Positions 17,309-27,432 are shown, numbered from the stretch's first letter. The stretch is 43,090 nt of DNA from CAIWXH01 sp964555675 (GCA_964555675.1 CAZKTU010000030.1:1-43090), one strand, 5' to 3'. The notes: generated by a model from the letters alone, not told the origin. Numbers and translations: made by a program.

Positions 17309-18094
17309 TTAGTCGCCCGTTGCCGCGGCGCCCGCGCCGAGCGAGGGCTCGAGGCCCTTGAGGGTGGCGGTGATCAGGTCGCGGTTGAGGCGGGCGATCG
17401 TGTCCATGCTGATCTCTTTGGGGCAGACCGCCGAACACTCGCCGATATTGGTGCAGTTGCCGAAGCCCTCGGCGTCCTGCACGGCCACCATGTTGATCGC
17501 GCGCTGGTAGCGCTCGGTCTGGCCCTGGGGCAAGAAGCCCAGGTGGGCCACTTTGGCGGCGGTGAAGAGCATGGCCGAGCCATTGGGGCAGGCGGCGACA
17601 CAGGCCCCGCAGCCGATACAGGCCGCCGAATCCATGGCCTGGTCGGCGTCGGGCTTCGAGACGGGGATGGCGTTGCCGTCGGGGGCCGAGCCGGTCGAGG
17701 CGCTGATGAAGCCGCCGGCCTGGATGATCCGGTCGAAGCTGCTGCGGTCGGTCACCAGGTCCTTGATGATCGGGAAGGGCATGGCCCGCCAGGGCTCGAT
17801 GGTGAGCGTCTCGCCGTCGTTGAAGCTGCGCATATGCAGCTGGCAGGTGGTGATCGCCTGCTTGGGCCCGTGGGCCACGCCGTTGATCATCAGCGAGCAC
17901 ATGCCGCAGATGCCCTCGCGGCAGTCGTGGTCGAAGGCGATCGGCTCGTCGCCCTTGGTGATCAGGTCCTGGTTGACCACGTCGAGCATCTCGAGGAACG
18001 ACATATCGGGGCTGACGTGGTCAGCCTGGTAGGTCTTGAACGCGCCTGGCGTTTTGGCGTTCTTCTGCCGCCAGACCTTGAGGGTGAGCTTCAT
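17309..18094 (-). CDS. sdhB: Succinate dehydrogenase/fumarate reductase iron-sulfur subunit
   Basis: Carries electrons from the flavoprotein to the quinone site through three clusters. The [2Fe-2S] ligands are in CREGICGMC with a further Cys in TTCQLH. The [4Fe-4S] ligands are in CIGCGACVAACP, and the [3Fe-4S] ligands in CTNIGECSAVCPKEI. The 261 residues are slightly longer than E. coli SdhB because of the loop near residues 130-150 and a disordered Ala/Gly-rich C-terminus. The gene is last in the sdhC-sdhA-sdhB operon, 48 bases after sdhA. Subunit order and the long loop fit type B enzymes (as in Bacillus and Wolinella). The direction in the cell cannot be told. Confidence 0.95.
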   Translation of the reverse strand: MKLTLKVWRQKNAKTPGAFKTYQADHVSPDMSFLEMLDVVNQDLITKGDEPIAFDHDCREGICGMCSLMINGVAHGPKQAITTCQLHMRSFNDGETLTIEPWRAMPFPIIKDLVTDRSSFDRIIQAGGFISASTGSAPDGNAIPVSKPDADQAMDSAACIGCGACVAACPNGSAMLFTAAKVAHLGFLPQGQTERYQRAINMVAVQDAEGFGNCTNIGECSAVCPKEISMDTIARLNRDLITATLKGLEPSLGAGAAATGD

Positions 18095-18142
18095 GACAAT
18101 CCCCTTCGGGGCTGACGGGGGAGCCAGGCTCCCCCGCCTCTG

Positions 18143-20116
<1,974 letters not shown>

Positions 20117-20147
20117 TGTCAGGCTCCTCAAACTTCGGAGGCGTGGG

Positions 20148-20876
20148 TTAGATTGCCGGTCCGACGATGCCGGCCATCACGGCGATCGGGAATGAGATGT
20201 TGCCGACCGTCACGAGGACGGCGATCAGCACGGCCAGGCCCCGCAGCAGGCCCGTGTACTTCGCGTTGTTCAGGCCGAGGGTCTGGAACATGCTCCACAC
20301 GCCGTGGAAGAGGTGCAGACCGAGGAAGACCATGGTCAGGATGTAGAAGCCCGAGACGAGCGGGTTCTGGAAGCCGAGCACCACGTTGTTATAGACGAAG
20401 TACTCGCCATTCTCGGGGTGGCGGTACTCGCCGGCCCCAAAGCCCACGGCCCCGAACGTCAGGTGCAGCAGGTGATAGATGATGAAGAGCAGGATCAGCA
20501 GGCCGCCGAAGCGCATGGTGTAGGCCGCGTAGCCGGTCTGGCGCTTCTTCGCGCCGTAGCGCTTCGTGCCGCCAACAGCGTTGGCCGCCACTGTCTTGCG
20601 GCTCTGCAGGGTCAGGGTGGTGGCCGACCAGATATGCAGCACCACCGAGCCGAGCAGGACCAGGCGCGCGATCCAGAGCAGGTGCTCGTGGCCGAAGACG
20701 GGGTGGCCAATCTCGCGCAGGCCGGCCGCATACTCGTTGAAGACCTCGGGGCCCTGGTACATCTTCGTATTGCCGTACATGTGGAAGGCAACGAAGCCGA
20801 CGAGGATGAACCCGGTGAGCGCCATGATCACCTTTTTGCCGACCGACGTCCGGTAGAGCGTGAGTACCCCTGTCAT
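20148..20876 (-). CDS. sdhC: Succinate dehydrogenase cytochrome b558-type membrane subunit
   Basis: The single membrane anchor of a type B succinate:quinone oxidoreductase, expected to hold two hemes and the quinone site. It has five membrane helices in 242 residues. Candidate heme ligands are the histidines in GFVAFHMYGN, VVLHIWSAT, IIYHLLHLTFG and LGLHLFHGVW. There is no separate sdhD, as expected when the two anchor proteins are fused. The ATG at 20876 has GGAAGG about eight bases upstream; the longer open frame has no support. It is first in the operon, which has a promoter at 21031-21059 and an untranslated leader of about 148 bases. Confidence 0.93.
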   Translation of the reverse strand: MTGVLTLYRTSVGKKVIMALTGFILVGFVAFHMYGNTKMYQGPEVFNEYAAGLREIGHPVFGHEHLLWIARLVLLGSVVLHIWSATTLTLQSRKTVAANAVGGTKRYGAKKRQTGYAAYTMRFGGLLILLFIIYHLLHLTFGAVGFGAGEYRHPENGEYFVYNNVVLGFQNPLVSGFYILTMVFLGLHLFHGVWSMFQTLGLNNAKYTGLLRGLAVLIAVLVTVGNISFPIAVMAGIVGPAI

Positions 20877-21030
20877 GTTCGCTTCCTTCCGTTGAGGCCA
20901 TGCGCAAGCGAAGTGCATGCGTCATCTGCTTCGCATACCCGCGTCTTCAAGCGTTGTATTTCGTTCTAGCCTGCCGTCAGGTTCGCTGAGTTTGTGAGGA
21001 GCGCCCACGTACGGGCACTAAGACATGGGA

Positions 21031-21059
21031 ATTATATCTTAAAGGATCGGGCTTGTCGA
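21031..21059 (-). promoter_or_regulatory. Promoter of the sdhCAB operon
   Basis: On the minus strand TCGACA (21054-21059), a 17-base spacer and a perfect TATAAT (21031-21036). This is the best sigma-70-type match in the window, in a locally AT-rich stretch. The start site would be near 21024. The 320-base gap between sdhC and the AAA gene (20877-21196) also holds the terminator at 21121-21137; nothing else was seen in it. Confidence 0.7.
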
Positions 21060-21120
21060 ACCTGGGCAAGGCCTGCGCAGCGCTTGTGAAGCGAAACACG
21101 CAGCATTAGAAAGCCAAATA

Positions 21121-21137
21121 GCCCGTATAGAACGGGC
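21121..21137 (-). terminator. Probable terminator of the AAA ATPase gene
   Basis: A 6-bp stem (GCCCGT/ACGGGC) with a 5-base loop, 60 bases past the stop of the AAA gene on the minus strand. It is followed by TATTTGGCTTTC, a broken T-rich tail, so it is a modest candidate. Confidence 0.45.
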
Positions 21138-21196
21138 CGATCTGGATCCTATAGCAAACTTGTCTACGCCAGCACAAAGAATCGCGCGGGCCGGGG

Positions 21197-22813
21197 TTAC
21201 AGGTCGAGGCGCACCTTGGCGCCGAAGTTCTTCTTCTCTTTGCTGGGGAAGTAGGTCAGGCAGGCAGCGTCGAGCAGGTCGGCGCTCAGCACCGGCGTCT
21301 CCATGTTATAGCTGGCGATGGCGAGCAGCTGGTCGATGATGTCGCGGGGCTGGCACATGCGGAAGGGGCGCTCGTCGGGCAGGTACCACTTCTTGATCAG
21401 ATAGTCGATCGCACGGTCGTCGTAGGGCACCTTGCGCACCTTGCACATGATCTTCCAGATCTCGCGCCACTGATCCTCGGTCGGGTCGATGATCTCGAAC
21501 TTGAACTTGATGCGCCGCAACAGGGCGTCGTCGCCCAGGTCTTTGGGGTCGAGGTTGGTCGAGAACATGATCAGCTGGTCGAAGGGGATCTGGATCTTCT
21601 GGCCGGTCACGGTGTTCAAATAGTCGTAGCGCTTCTCGAGGGGCACGATCCAGCGGTTCAGCAGGTCGAAGACGCGCACCTGCTGGCGGCCGAAGTCGTC
21701 GATCAGGAAGATGCCACAGTTGGCCTTCATCTGGAAGGGCGCCTCGTAGAGCTTCGAGGTGTCGTTGTAGATCAGGTTCAGCTGCTCGAGGGTCAGCTCG
21801 CCGCCCACAATCACCACCGGCCGCCTGATGCGCACCCAGCGCCGGTCGTACTCGGTGCTGTCGTCCCAGGCGTGCTTGGGCGGCTCGTGGATGACGGCGT
21901 CGTGCATCTTGATGATCGCACCGTCGGCGTAGATCGTCGCGGGGATGAAGATGTCGTCGCCCATCAGAAAGGTGATGCGCTCGGCGATGGTGGTCTTGCC
22001 GTTGCCGGGGTAGCCGAAGAGCATGACCGACGAGCCCGAGTTGACGGCCGGGCCGACCGAGTTGAGGATCGACTCGTCGATCACCAGGCCGTCGAAGGCG
22101 TCGCGGATGTTCTTGCGCGTCACTTTGACATGCTTCACCGACTGGGTCTTGACCGAGGCGATCCACTCGTTGACCTGCACCGGGGCGGGGCCGGCGTACT
22201 GCACTTTCTTCAGGGCCGCCTGGGCCGCCTCTTGCCCGCGCGGGGTCAGGGCATACTCGAAGTTCGAGTCGCCGAAGCCGCGCTGGCCGATGATGTCGAT
22301 CTGCTCGGCCTTGCGCAGGTCGATGATGATCTCTTCGACGATGCGGTAGTAGAGGCACATGGTGTCGGCGATATCGCGCCCGGTCATGCGCCCTTTGAGG
22401 TAGAGAATGCGCAGGAAGTGCTCGGTCAGGAAGGTGCGATTGAGCCCCGTCTCCTCCATGGTCTGGGGCTCTTTGGGCAGGAAGCTATTGTTGAGCTGGG
22501 GGCGCGCCTCGTCGTCGCTCGGCGGGGGGTCGCCGATGGCGCGCAGGGCGGCGATGTTCTGGCCCCGGGCGCGGGCCTCGGCGATAATCTGCTCGAGGTC
22601 GTGGATGTGCATCTGCAAGTGCAGCAGGGCGTCGGCGTCCTCGCGGCTCTGGGCCTCTTTGTAGCAGGCGTAGACGGCGCGGGCGACGGTGTACTTCACC
22701 CCGTCGATGTAGAGGTGGTGCAGGTACTCATGGTCGCGCGCGTAGCAGTCGCGCGAGTGGGTCTTGCGCGCCAGCATCTCTTCGTACGACCGCTGATCGA
22801 GCAGAAAGCGCAT
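21197..22813 (-). CDS. AAA-family ATPase with central helix-turn-helix, role unknown
   Basis: A 538-residue cytoplasmic ATPase. The N-terminal part (about 1-110) is helical. Residues about 128-192 look like a winged helix (TEHFLRILYLKGRMTGRDIA, then a wing near QRGFGDSNFEYALTPRG). The AAA core has Walker A GYPGNGKT (267-274), Walker B GIFLIDDF (367-374), a sensor-1 Asn in IMFSTN, and an arginine pair in LLRRIKFKFE that could be the finger. The ATG at 22813 is chosen because GAGGT lies seven bases upstream. It is monocistronic, between the sdh promoter and a divergent unknown gene. I recognise the general family of bacterial AAA proteins but not a function. Confidence 0.82.
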   Translation of the reverse strand: MRFLLDQRSYEEMLARKTHSRDCYARDHEYLHHLYIDGVKYTVARAVYACYKEAQSREDADALLHLQMHIHDLEQIIAEARARGQNIAALRAIGDPPPSDDEARPQLNNSFLPKEPQTMEETGLNRTFLTEHFLRILYLKGRMTGRDIADTMCLYYRIVEEIIIDLRKAEQIDIIGQRGFGDSNFEYALTPRGQEAAQAALKKVQYAGPAPVQVNEWIASVKTQSVKHVKVTRKNIRDAFDGLVIDESILNSVGPAVNSGSSVMLFGYPGNGKTTIAERITFLMGDDIFIPATIYADGAIIKMHDAVIHEPPKHAWDDSTEYDRRWVRIRRPVVIVGGELTLEQLNLIYNDTSKLYEAPFQMKANCGIFLIDDFGRQQVRVFDLLNRWIVPLEKRYDYLNTVTGQKIQIPFDQLIMFSTNLDPKDLGDDALLRRIKFKFEIIDPTEDQWREIWKIMCKVRKVPYDDRAIDYLIKKWYLPDERPFRMCQPRDIIDQLLAIASYNMETPVLSADLLDAACLTYFPSKEKKNFGAKVRLDL

Positions 22814-22883
22814 TGGTTGACCTCGCAAGGTTGTTGAGGGCACGTGGACGAGGCCGGGCGTCGGGGCCAGGAAGGCCTGGCTT

Positions 22884-22889
22884 AGTATA
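22884..22889 (-). promoter_or_regulatory. Possible -10 box of the AAA ATPase gene
   Basis: TATACT on the minus strand, about 70 bases before the AAA start codon. There is no TG extension and no clear -35 box. It lies in the 332-base gap 22814-23145, which otherwise holds the promoter at 22999-23025 and a long leader. Confidence 0.35.
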
Positions 22890-22998
22890 GAGTTCTGCGG
22901 CGCGTAGACCTATAGGGCCCTGGTCCTGTGGATCGACGTTACTCGTGGCGCGAGCCGCTACGACCGGTGGGGGCTATTGACCTCATTCCAACTATGTC

Positions 22999-23025
22999 TT
23001 GACGCAAAGCGACCTGTGGTATACT
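22999..23025 (+). promoter_or_regulatory. Promoter of the 120-residue unknown gene
   Basis: TTGACG (22999-23004), a 15-base spacer, then TATACT (23020-23025) preceded by TGG for an extended -10. The start site would be near 23032, which leaves a leader of about 114 bases before the ATG at 23146. Confidence 0.6.
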
Positions 23026-23145
23026 TGGCCAATACGGCTACACCCTTGGATCACTCGGTCAGGAGCGCCACGCAGCGCAGCGTCGCCGGCTCCGTTCCCA
23101 ACCCCAGGTTTGCAGCAGCCTGAAGATCCTGGTTGGAGCACAGGC

Positions 23146-23508
23146 ATGAACGCCAAAAGCGCCCAGATGGCGGCCAAGGCCCGTGAGGCCGGTTACGAGT
23201 CCGTCTCAGTCGAGCAGCTTCGCCCGAACCGCTGGCTTCTGACGATGCGCACCCCCGCAGGCGACCCCATGCTTGTCCTGGCCCAGCAGCGCCCCCTCGT
23301 CGTCGCCGCCGATGTGCACGACCTGGCCGATCTGCTGCGCCTGCGCCGGGTGTCCGTGGGCCTGCTGCTGGCCCTCGAGGGCCGCTTCAGCCCCGAGGCC
23401 CTGCGCGCCGCCCACGACCTGCGCCAGCCCCGCATCCTCCCGTGCGCGACATTGCCCCCCGCGGGCCCCGCCCAGGCGCCCAGCGCCGGGGCCCTCGAAA
23501 CGGCGTGA
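23146..23508 (+). CDS. Hypothetical protein (120 aa)
   Basis: I do not recognise this protein. The ATG at 23146 is supported by GGAG seven bases upstream; the frame is open further upstream but would cross the promoter. The N-terminal 45 residues look like a small alpha/beta unit (AREAGYESVSVEQLRPNRWL). A helical middle part follows (VHDLADLLRLRRVSVGLLLA), then a Pro/Ala-rich disordered tail from about residue 95. It has no signal peptide, membrane helix or catalytic motif. Its promoter is separate from that of tsaE, which starts 63 bases after its stop. Coding bias matches the neighbours. Confidence 0.65.
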   Translation: MNAKSAQMAAKAREAGYESVSVEQLRPNRWLLTMRTPAGDPMLVLAQQRPLVVAADVHDLADLLRLRRVSVGLLLALEGRFSPEALRAAHDLRQPRILPCATLPPAGPAQAPSAGALETA

Positions 23509-23555
23509 GCTCAGGCGCGCGACAGGTCTGGGCAGGCGTGGGCGCCCCCGCGCCG

Positions 23556-23564
23556 TGCTACAAT
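23556..23564 (+). promoter_or_regulatory. Extended -10 box of tsaE, adjacent to the start codon
   Basis: TGCTACAAT fits an extended -10 box and ends seven bases before the tsaE ATG, so the message would start at or within a base or two of the ATG. No ribosome-binding site can fit. Confidence 0.6.
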
Positions 23565-23571
23565 ACGGGCG

Positions 23572-24093
23572 ATGAGCGACCAGCGCCTCCCGGCCGTACA
23601 GGCCGCCGACGAACTTGACTTCATCAGCCACAGCCCCGCCCAGACCGAGCGGGTCGGCCAGCGTCTTGGCGAGCAGCTTCGCCAGGGCGATCTGCTGCTG
23701 CTCGTCGGCACCTTCGGCGCCGGCAAGACGCACCTGGCCAAGGGCCTGGCCCGCGGCCTGGGCGCCGACGACCTGGTCACCAGCCCCAGCTTTGTGCTGG
23801 TCAACGAGTATCGCGCCGGCCCGCAGCACCGCCGCATGCCGATCTACCACGTCGACCTCTACCGCATCGCCGCCGAGGCCGAGTTGGCCACGATCGGCCT
23901 CGAGGAGCTCTGGGCCGGCGATGGGGTCTGCATCGTCGAGTGGCCCGAGCGGGCCCAGGCCCTGCTGCCCGACGACCATCTGGCCGTGCATATCCAGCAC
24001 CTCAGCGAGACGAAGCGCCGCCTGCGGCTAGGGCCCCACGGGGCGCGCTACGTCGCCCTCGTAGGCGCGTTTAAGGGGAGTTCGTTCAGCTGA
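23572..24093 (+). CDS. tsaE: tRNA t6A biosynthesis ATPase TsaE
   Basis: The ATPase that works with TsaB and TsaD to make N6-threonylcarbamoyladenosine at position 37 of ANN-decoding tRNAs. Walker A is GTFGAGKT (46-53), followed by HLAKGLARGLG. The family signature SPSFVLVNEYRAG, the HVDLYRI strand and the GLEELWAGDGVCIVEWPE segment are all present. The 173 residues are a little longer than E. coli TsaE because of the C-terminal extension. Its TGA stop overlaps the ATG of tsaB by one base, so the two are translationally coupled. tsaC and tsaD are not in the window. Confidence 0.95.
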   Translation: MSDQRLPAVQAADELDFISHSPAQTERVGQRLGEQLRQGDLLLLVGTFGAGKTHLAKGLARGLGADDLVTSPSFVLVNEYRAGPQHRRMPIYHVDLYRIAAEAELATIGLEELWAGDGVCIVEWPERAQALLPDDHLAVHIQHLSETKRRLRLGPHGARYVALVGAFKGSSFS

Positions 24094-24770
24094 TGCTGCT
24101 CGCTATCGACACCGCCACCGGGCTGACAGGCCTGGCCCTCTACGATGCCCAGGGCCCGCGCGCCGAGTGCGTCTGGGTCGCCGGGCGCAACCATACGGCC
24201 CAGCTCTTGCCGCAGCTCGAGGCTCTGTTACGCCACCTCGGCGCGGCCCGCACCGATCTCACCGCCGTGGCCGTGGGCCTGGGCCCCGGCAGCTGGAGCG
24301 GCCTGCGCGTGGGGATGAGTGTGGCCAAGGGCCTGGCCCTCGCCGGCGGCCTGCCGCTATTGGGGATCGGCACCCTCGACGCCCTGGCCTACGAGCACGC
24401 TCGCCCCGGCCTGCCGGTCTACCCGCTCATTCGCCTCGGCCGCGAGCGTTTCGCCGCCGCCGCGTTTCTGCCCGACGAGGAGGGGCCGGGTCGCCAGGGC
24501 CCCGACCGTAACCTCAGCCTGACCGAGCTCTGCGCCGAGATCGCCGGCCCTACCCGCTTCTGCGGCGATCTCGACGCCGATACGGCGAGCCAGCTGCGCC
24601 GCTTGCTCGGCGAGAACGCCCACCTGCCCGCGCCCGCCGCCGCCCTGCGCCGGCCCGCCTTCCTCGCCGAGCTGGCCTGGCGCCGTCTGGTCGCCGGCGA
24701 GCGCGACGACCTCGTCACCCTCGAGCCGATCTACCTCGGCGAGGCGGTCAAGCCCAGGGCTACGGGCTAA
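24093..24770 (+). CDS. tsaB: tRNA t6A biosynthesis protein TsaB
   Basis: Partner of TsaD in the threonylcarbamoyl transfer complex; an ASKHA-fold protein without its own peptidase site. The N-terminus LLAIDTATGLTGLALYD and the segment GLGPGSWSGLRVGMSVAKGL are the family signatures. The C-terminal half is variable, ending in the ...LEPIYLGEAVKP motif seen in many TsaB proteins. The 225 residues are normal. It starts inside the tsaE stop (TGATG). The FHA gene begins 25 bases after its stop and may be on the same transcript. Confidence 0.93.
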   Translation: MLLAIDTATGLTGLALYDAQGPRAECVWVAGRNHTAQLLPQLEALLRHLGAARTDLTAVAVGLGPGSWSGLRVGMSVAKGLALAGGLPLLGIGTLDALAYEHARPGLPVYPLIRLGRERFAAAAFLPDEEGPGRQGPDRNLSLTELCAEIAGPTRFCGDLDADTASQLRRLLGENAHLPAPAAALRRPAFLAELAWRRLVAGERDDLVTLEPIYLGEAVKPRATG

Positions 24771-24795
24771 GCTTAGTACCCGCTCGGGGGAGCGT

Positions 24796-25518
24796 ATGTC
24801 AGCACTCAGCCGCTTCGAGCAGTTTATGGAGCATATGGTTGAGGGGTCGGTCGCCCGACTCTTCCGCAGCCCCGTGCAGCCGGTGGAGATCGCGCGGCGG
24901 CTCGAGCGGGCCATGGAGAGCCAGCAGTCGATCAGCGTCAAGCGCGTGATCGTGCCGAGCTTCTACAAGGCCTACCTCCACCCGCAGGACTTTGCGGCCT
25001 TCCAGCCGGTGCGCGCACAGCTCGAGCAAGAGATGGCGACCTATCTCAGCGAGCTGGCCGCCGAGCGCAGCTTCGCCATGCTCGAGCACCCGCGGGTCGT
25101 GCTCGCCGAGGATGCGGCGGTGCCCAAGCGCAGCATCCAGGTTGTGGCCGAGATGACCAACACCCAGGGCGCCGAGTCGACTCAGGTGATGGCGCCGGCC
25201 ACGGCGGCCCCGCAGCCGGCGCGCCGCAGCCACGCGATGCTCTTGCTCCAGGCCCCGGGCGGCCCACAGCCCATCCCGCTCGAGAGCACTATGGTCGCGC
25301 TCGGCCGCGGCCTCGGCAACGACATCATCCTCGAGGATACGCGCGTCTCGCGCCACCACGCCCAGCTGCGTTACAAGCAGCGCCGCTTCTGGATTACCGA
25401 CCTGGGCAGCACCAACGGGACCTTCGTCAACGGCCAGCGGGTCAGCGAGAGCGGGCTGCGCGACGGCGATGTGATCTCGCTCGGCGGCCTCGAGCTTACT
25501 TTTCGCGACAGTTCGTGA
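24796..25518 (+). CDS. FhaA-like protein: DUF3662 domain plus FHA domain
   Basis: A phosphothreonine-binding scaffold protein of 240 residues. The N-terminal DUF3662 domain (about 1-120; FEQFMEHMVEGSVARLF, QPVEIARRLERAME) is the type found in actinobacterial FhaA. A linker follows, then an FHA domain at about 165-240 with the phosphothreonine-site residues GRGLGNDI, SRHHAQL and LGSTNGTFVNG. GGGGGAG lies about five bases before the ATG. In Actinobacteria FhaA works with Ser/Thr kinases and cell-wall synthesis proteins. No kinase, phosphatase or penicillin-binding protein gene lies here, so the partner is elsewhere or different. A second FHA gene follows. Confidence 0.9.
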   Translation: MSALSRFEQFMEHMVEGSVARLFRSPVQPVEIARRLERAMESQQSISVKRVIVPSFYKAYLHPQDFAAFQPVRAQLEQEMATYLSELAAERSFAMLEHPRVVLAEDAAVPKRSIQVVAEMTNTQGAESTQVMAPATAAPQPARRSHAMLLLQAPGGPQPIPLESTMVALGRGLGNDIILEDTRVSRHHAQLRYKQRRFWITDLGSTNGTFVNGQRVSESGLRDGDVISLGGLELTFRDSS

Positions 25519-25566
25519 AGCTACGGCGGGGTGGATGCTCCGCCTCGCGCCTCGCGCCTTACGCCT

Positions 25567-26022
25567 ATGTTTGACATTGCCAATCTCTCGATCGGGGTCG
25601 TCCTGCTGCTGCTGCGGGTGGCGGTCGTCTTTCTGCTCTACTTCTTCCTGTGGCAGGTTGTGCGGGTGGTCTCGCGCGAGCTGATTGCGGGCGGGGCGCC
25701 CGCGCCGGCCCAGGCGACGCCCTATGGGCAGCTGGTGGTGACGAGCGCCGGCCAGACCGGCATACCCGTCGGCAAGGTCTTCCCTCTGGCCCCGGTGACG
25801 GTGATCGGGCGCAGCACCGACGTCGAGGTCTCGCTCAACGACACCTTCCTCTCGAGCGAGCACGCCCGGCTCGAGCTGCGCGACGGGGTCTGGTCCCTCG
25901 AGGACCTGAACAGCACCAACGGCACCTTCCTCAACGGCTTCGAGGTGCGGGCGGCCACCGAAGTGCATGGCGGCGATGTGGTGCGGGTCGGCCGGGTCGA
26001 GCTCAAGCTGGTCGGGCCGTAG
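25567..26022 (+). CDS. FhaB-like membrane-anchored FHA protein
   Basis: A single N-terminal membrane helix (about 8-33, LSIGVVLLLLRVAVVFLLYF) is followed by a short linker and an FHA domain at about 65-150. The FHA domain carries the phosphothreonine-site motifs GRSTDVEV, SSEHARLEL and LNSTNGTFLNG. This is the layout of actinobacterial FhaB. I placed the start at 25567 because the hydrophobic helix begins there. An upstream GTG at 25531 adds 12 residues without similarity to the family; neither start has a strong ribosome-binding site. It starts 48 bases after the FhaA-like gene and is followed by a terminator, so it is probably last in the tsaE-tsaB-fha transcript. Confidence 0.87.
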   Translation: MFDIANLSIGVVLLLLRVAVVFLLYFFLWQVVRVVSRELIAGGAPAPAQATPYGQLVVTSAGQTGIPVGKVFPLAPVTVIGRSTDVEVSLNDTFLSSEHARLELRDGVWSLEDLNSTNGTFLNGFEVRAATEVHGGDVVRVGRVELKLVGP

Positions 26023-26096
26023 CCCCGTACCCGGGTTGCCCACGCCTCGCCACATGCTCGCCCGGCGATCTGGGAATTATTCCCTTGTGATATTAC

Positions 26097-26121
26097 ACGC
26101 AAAAGGGGGTTTGCGTCTTTC
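26097..26121 (+). terminator. Terminator between the FHA gene and the nuo operon
   Basis: A perfect 7-bp stem (ACGCAAA/TTTGCGT) with a 6-base loop AGGGGG, followed by CTTTC. The stem is AT-rich in part, and the T run is short, but position and symmetry support it. Confidence 0.6.
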
Positions 26122-26148
26122 TGACGCTCTGGCCGTGGGCGCGGCCTT

Positions 26149-26178
26149 TTGCAGGCTCGCCCGAATATGTGCTATACT
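26149..26178 (+). promoter_or_regulatory. Promoter of the nuo operon
   Basis: TTGCAG (26149-26154), an 18-base spacer, and TATACT (26173-26178) preceded by TGC. It lies 48 bases before the nuoA GTG and just after the terminator at 26097-26121. Confidence 0.65.
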
Positions 26179-26226
26179 TCGCCACGGTTACGCCACTGAA
26201 GGCTCTACCCACGGAGGGACGCAGCA

Positions 26227-26583
26227 GTGCTTGGCAACTACGCCTTCATCGGGGTCTTTCTCCTGGCGGCAGTGAGCTTTCCCCTAGTGCCGCTGGCCCT
26301 CGCCTTCTACTTGCGCCCCAAGCGCCCCACGCCCCTGAAGCAGTCGACCTACGAGTGCGGACTCGAGGCGATCGGCGACATCCACGTTCAGTTCAAGGTC
26401 CAGTACTACCTCTACGCCCTCGCCTTCGTGATTTTCGACATCGAGGTGGTCTTTCTCTACCCCTGGGCCGTGGCCTTCAATCAGCTCGGGCTCTACGGCT
26501 TCATCGCCGGGGCGACCTTCCTGCTGATGCTGTTCGCCGGCCTCCTCTACGAGTGGCGCAAGGGCGCCCTCGAGTGGGTCTAA
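26227..26583 (+). CDS. nuoA: NADH-quinone oxidoreductase subunit A
   Basis: Membrane subunit of complex I near the quinone site. The protein has 118 residues with three helices (about 5-28, 58-82 and 88-108). The conserved loop is KQSTYECGLEAIGDIHVQFK, followed by the acidic helix FVIFDIEVVFLYPWA. The start codon is GTG with GGAGGG eight bases upstream. First gene of a 13-gene operon transcribed from the promoter at 26149-26178; no nuoE, nuoF or nuoG gene is present in it. Confidence 0.96.
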   Translation: MLGNYAFIGVFLLAAVSFPLVPLALAFYLRPKRPTPLKQSTYECGLEAIGDIHVQFKVQYYLYALAFVIFDIEVVFLYPWAVAFNQLGLYGFIAGATFLLMLFAGLLYEWRKGALEWV

Positions 26584-26634
26584 GCGGCGGGGCGTCGGCT
26601 GGGCGCCGGCCCCTCCCCTGGAAACAGTCGCTGT

Positions 26635-27432
26635 ATGGACGAGCGAGAGATCCAGCTTGACCTGGAGCAGCAGGGCGTGTTCCTCTCCACGGTCAACCGC
26701 TTCTACAACTGGGGCCGGCGCTCCTCGATCTGGCCGATGGCCTTCGGGCTGGCCTGCTGCGCGATCGAGATGATGGCCTTCGGCCTCAGCCGCTACGACG
26801 TCTCGCGCTTCGGCGCCGAGCTGTTCCGCGCCTCGCCACGGCAGGCCGACCTGATGATTGTGGCGGGAACGGTCACCAAGAAGATGGCGCCCCAGGTGGT
26901 GCGGCTCTACAACCAGATGGCCGAGCCGCGCTATGTGATCTCGATGGGCGCCTGCGCCACCTCGGGCGGCCCCTTCCGCGACGGTTATAACGTGCTGCGC
27001 GGCATCGACCTGCTGATCCCGGTCGACGTCTATGTCCCCGGCTGTCCGCCCCGCCCCGAGGCCTTGCTCCACGCCCTGATGACCCTGCAAGACCAGATCG
27101 ACCGCCAGAAGCTGGGGCGGGTGCGCTGGTACGGCCAGGGCGACAAGCCCCAGACCAGCGATTTCCCGGTGCCGACCTTCGGGGCTCAGGGCCTCGAGGT
27201 CGACGGCAAGCTGATCGACCCGGTCGGCGGCCTGCCGCTGCTCAGCGCCTACACCACCCCGGCCCTGGGCGAGACGAAGAGCGGGCGCATCGAGCACCCG
27301 GAGATTGTGCGCCACTTCCCGATCATGGACCCGAGCGTCGAGCTCGAGCACGCGCTGAAGGCGCGGGGCATGGCCCCCGAGATCGCCGCCGACGACCTGA
27401 AGCGCGACGAGGTGGGCGATGCCGACGCTTAG
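26635..27432 (+). CDS. nuoB: NADH-quinone oxidoreductase subunit B
   Basis: Peripheral-arm subunit that binds the terminal cluster N2 next to the quinone site. The ligands are the adjacent C41/C42 in LACCAIEMMAFGLSRYD, the Cys in MGACATSGG and the Cys in VPGCPPRPEALL. The protein has 265 residues, longer than E. coli NuoB, because it carries a C-terminal extension of about 90 residues (from about 175) without conserved motifs. It overlaps nuoC by 14 bases. The space to nuoA is 51 bases, with no strong ribosome-binding site. Confidence 0.95.
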   Translation: MDEREIQLDLEQQGVFLSTVNRFYNWGRRSSIWPMAFGLACCAIEMMAFGLSRYDVSRFGAELFRASPRQADLMIVAGTVTKKMAPQVVRLYNQMAEPRYVISMGACATSGGPFRDGYNVLRGIDLLIPVDVYVPGCPPRPEALLHALMTLQDQIDRQKLGRVRWYGQGDKPQTSDFPVPTFGAQGLEVDGKLIDPVGGLPLLSAYTTPALGETKSGRIEHPEIVRHFPIMDPSVELEHALKARGMAPEIAADDLKRDEVGDADA

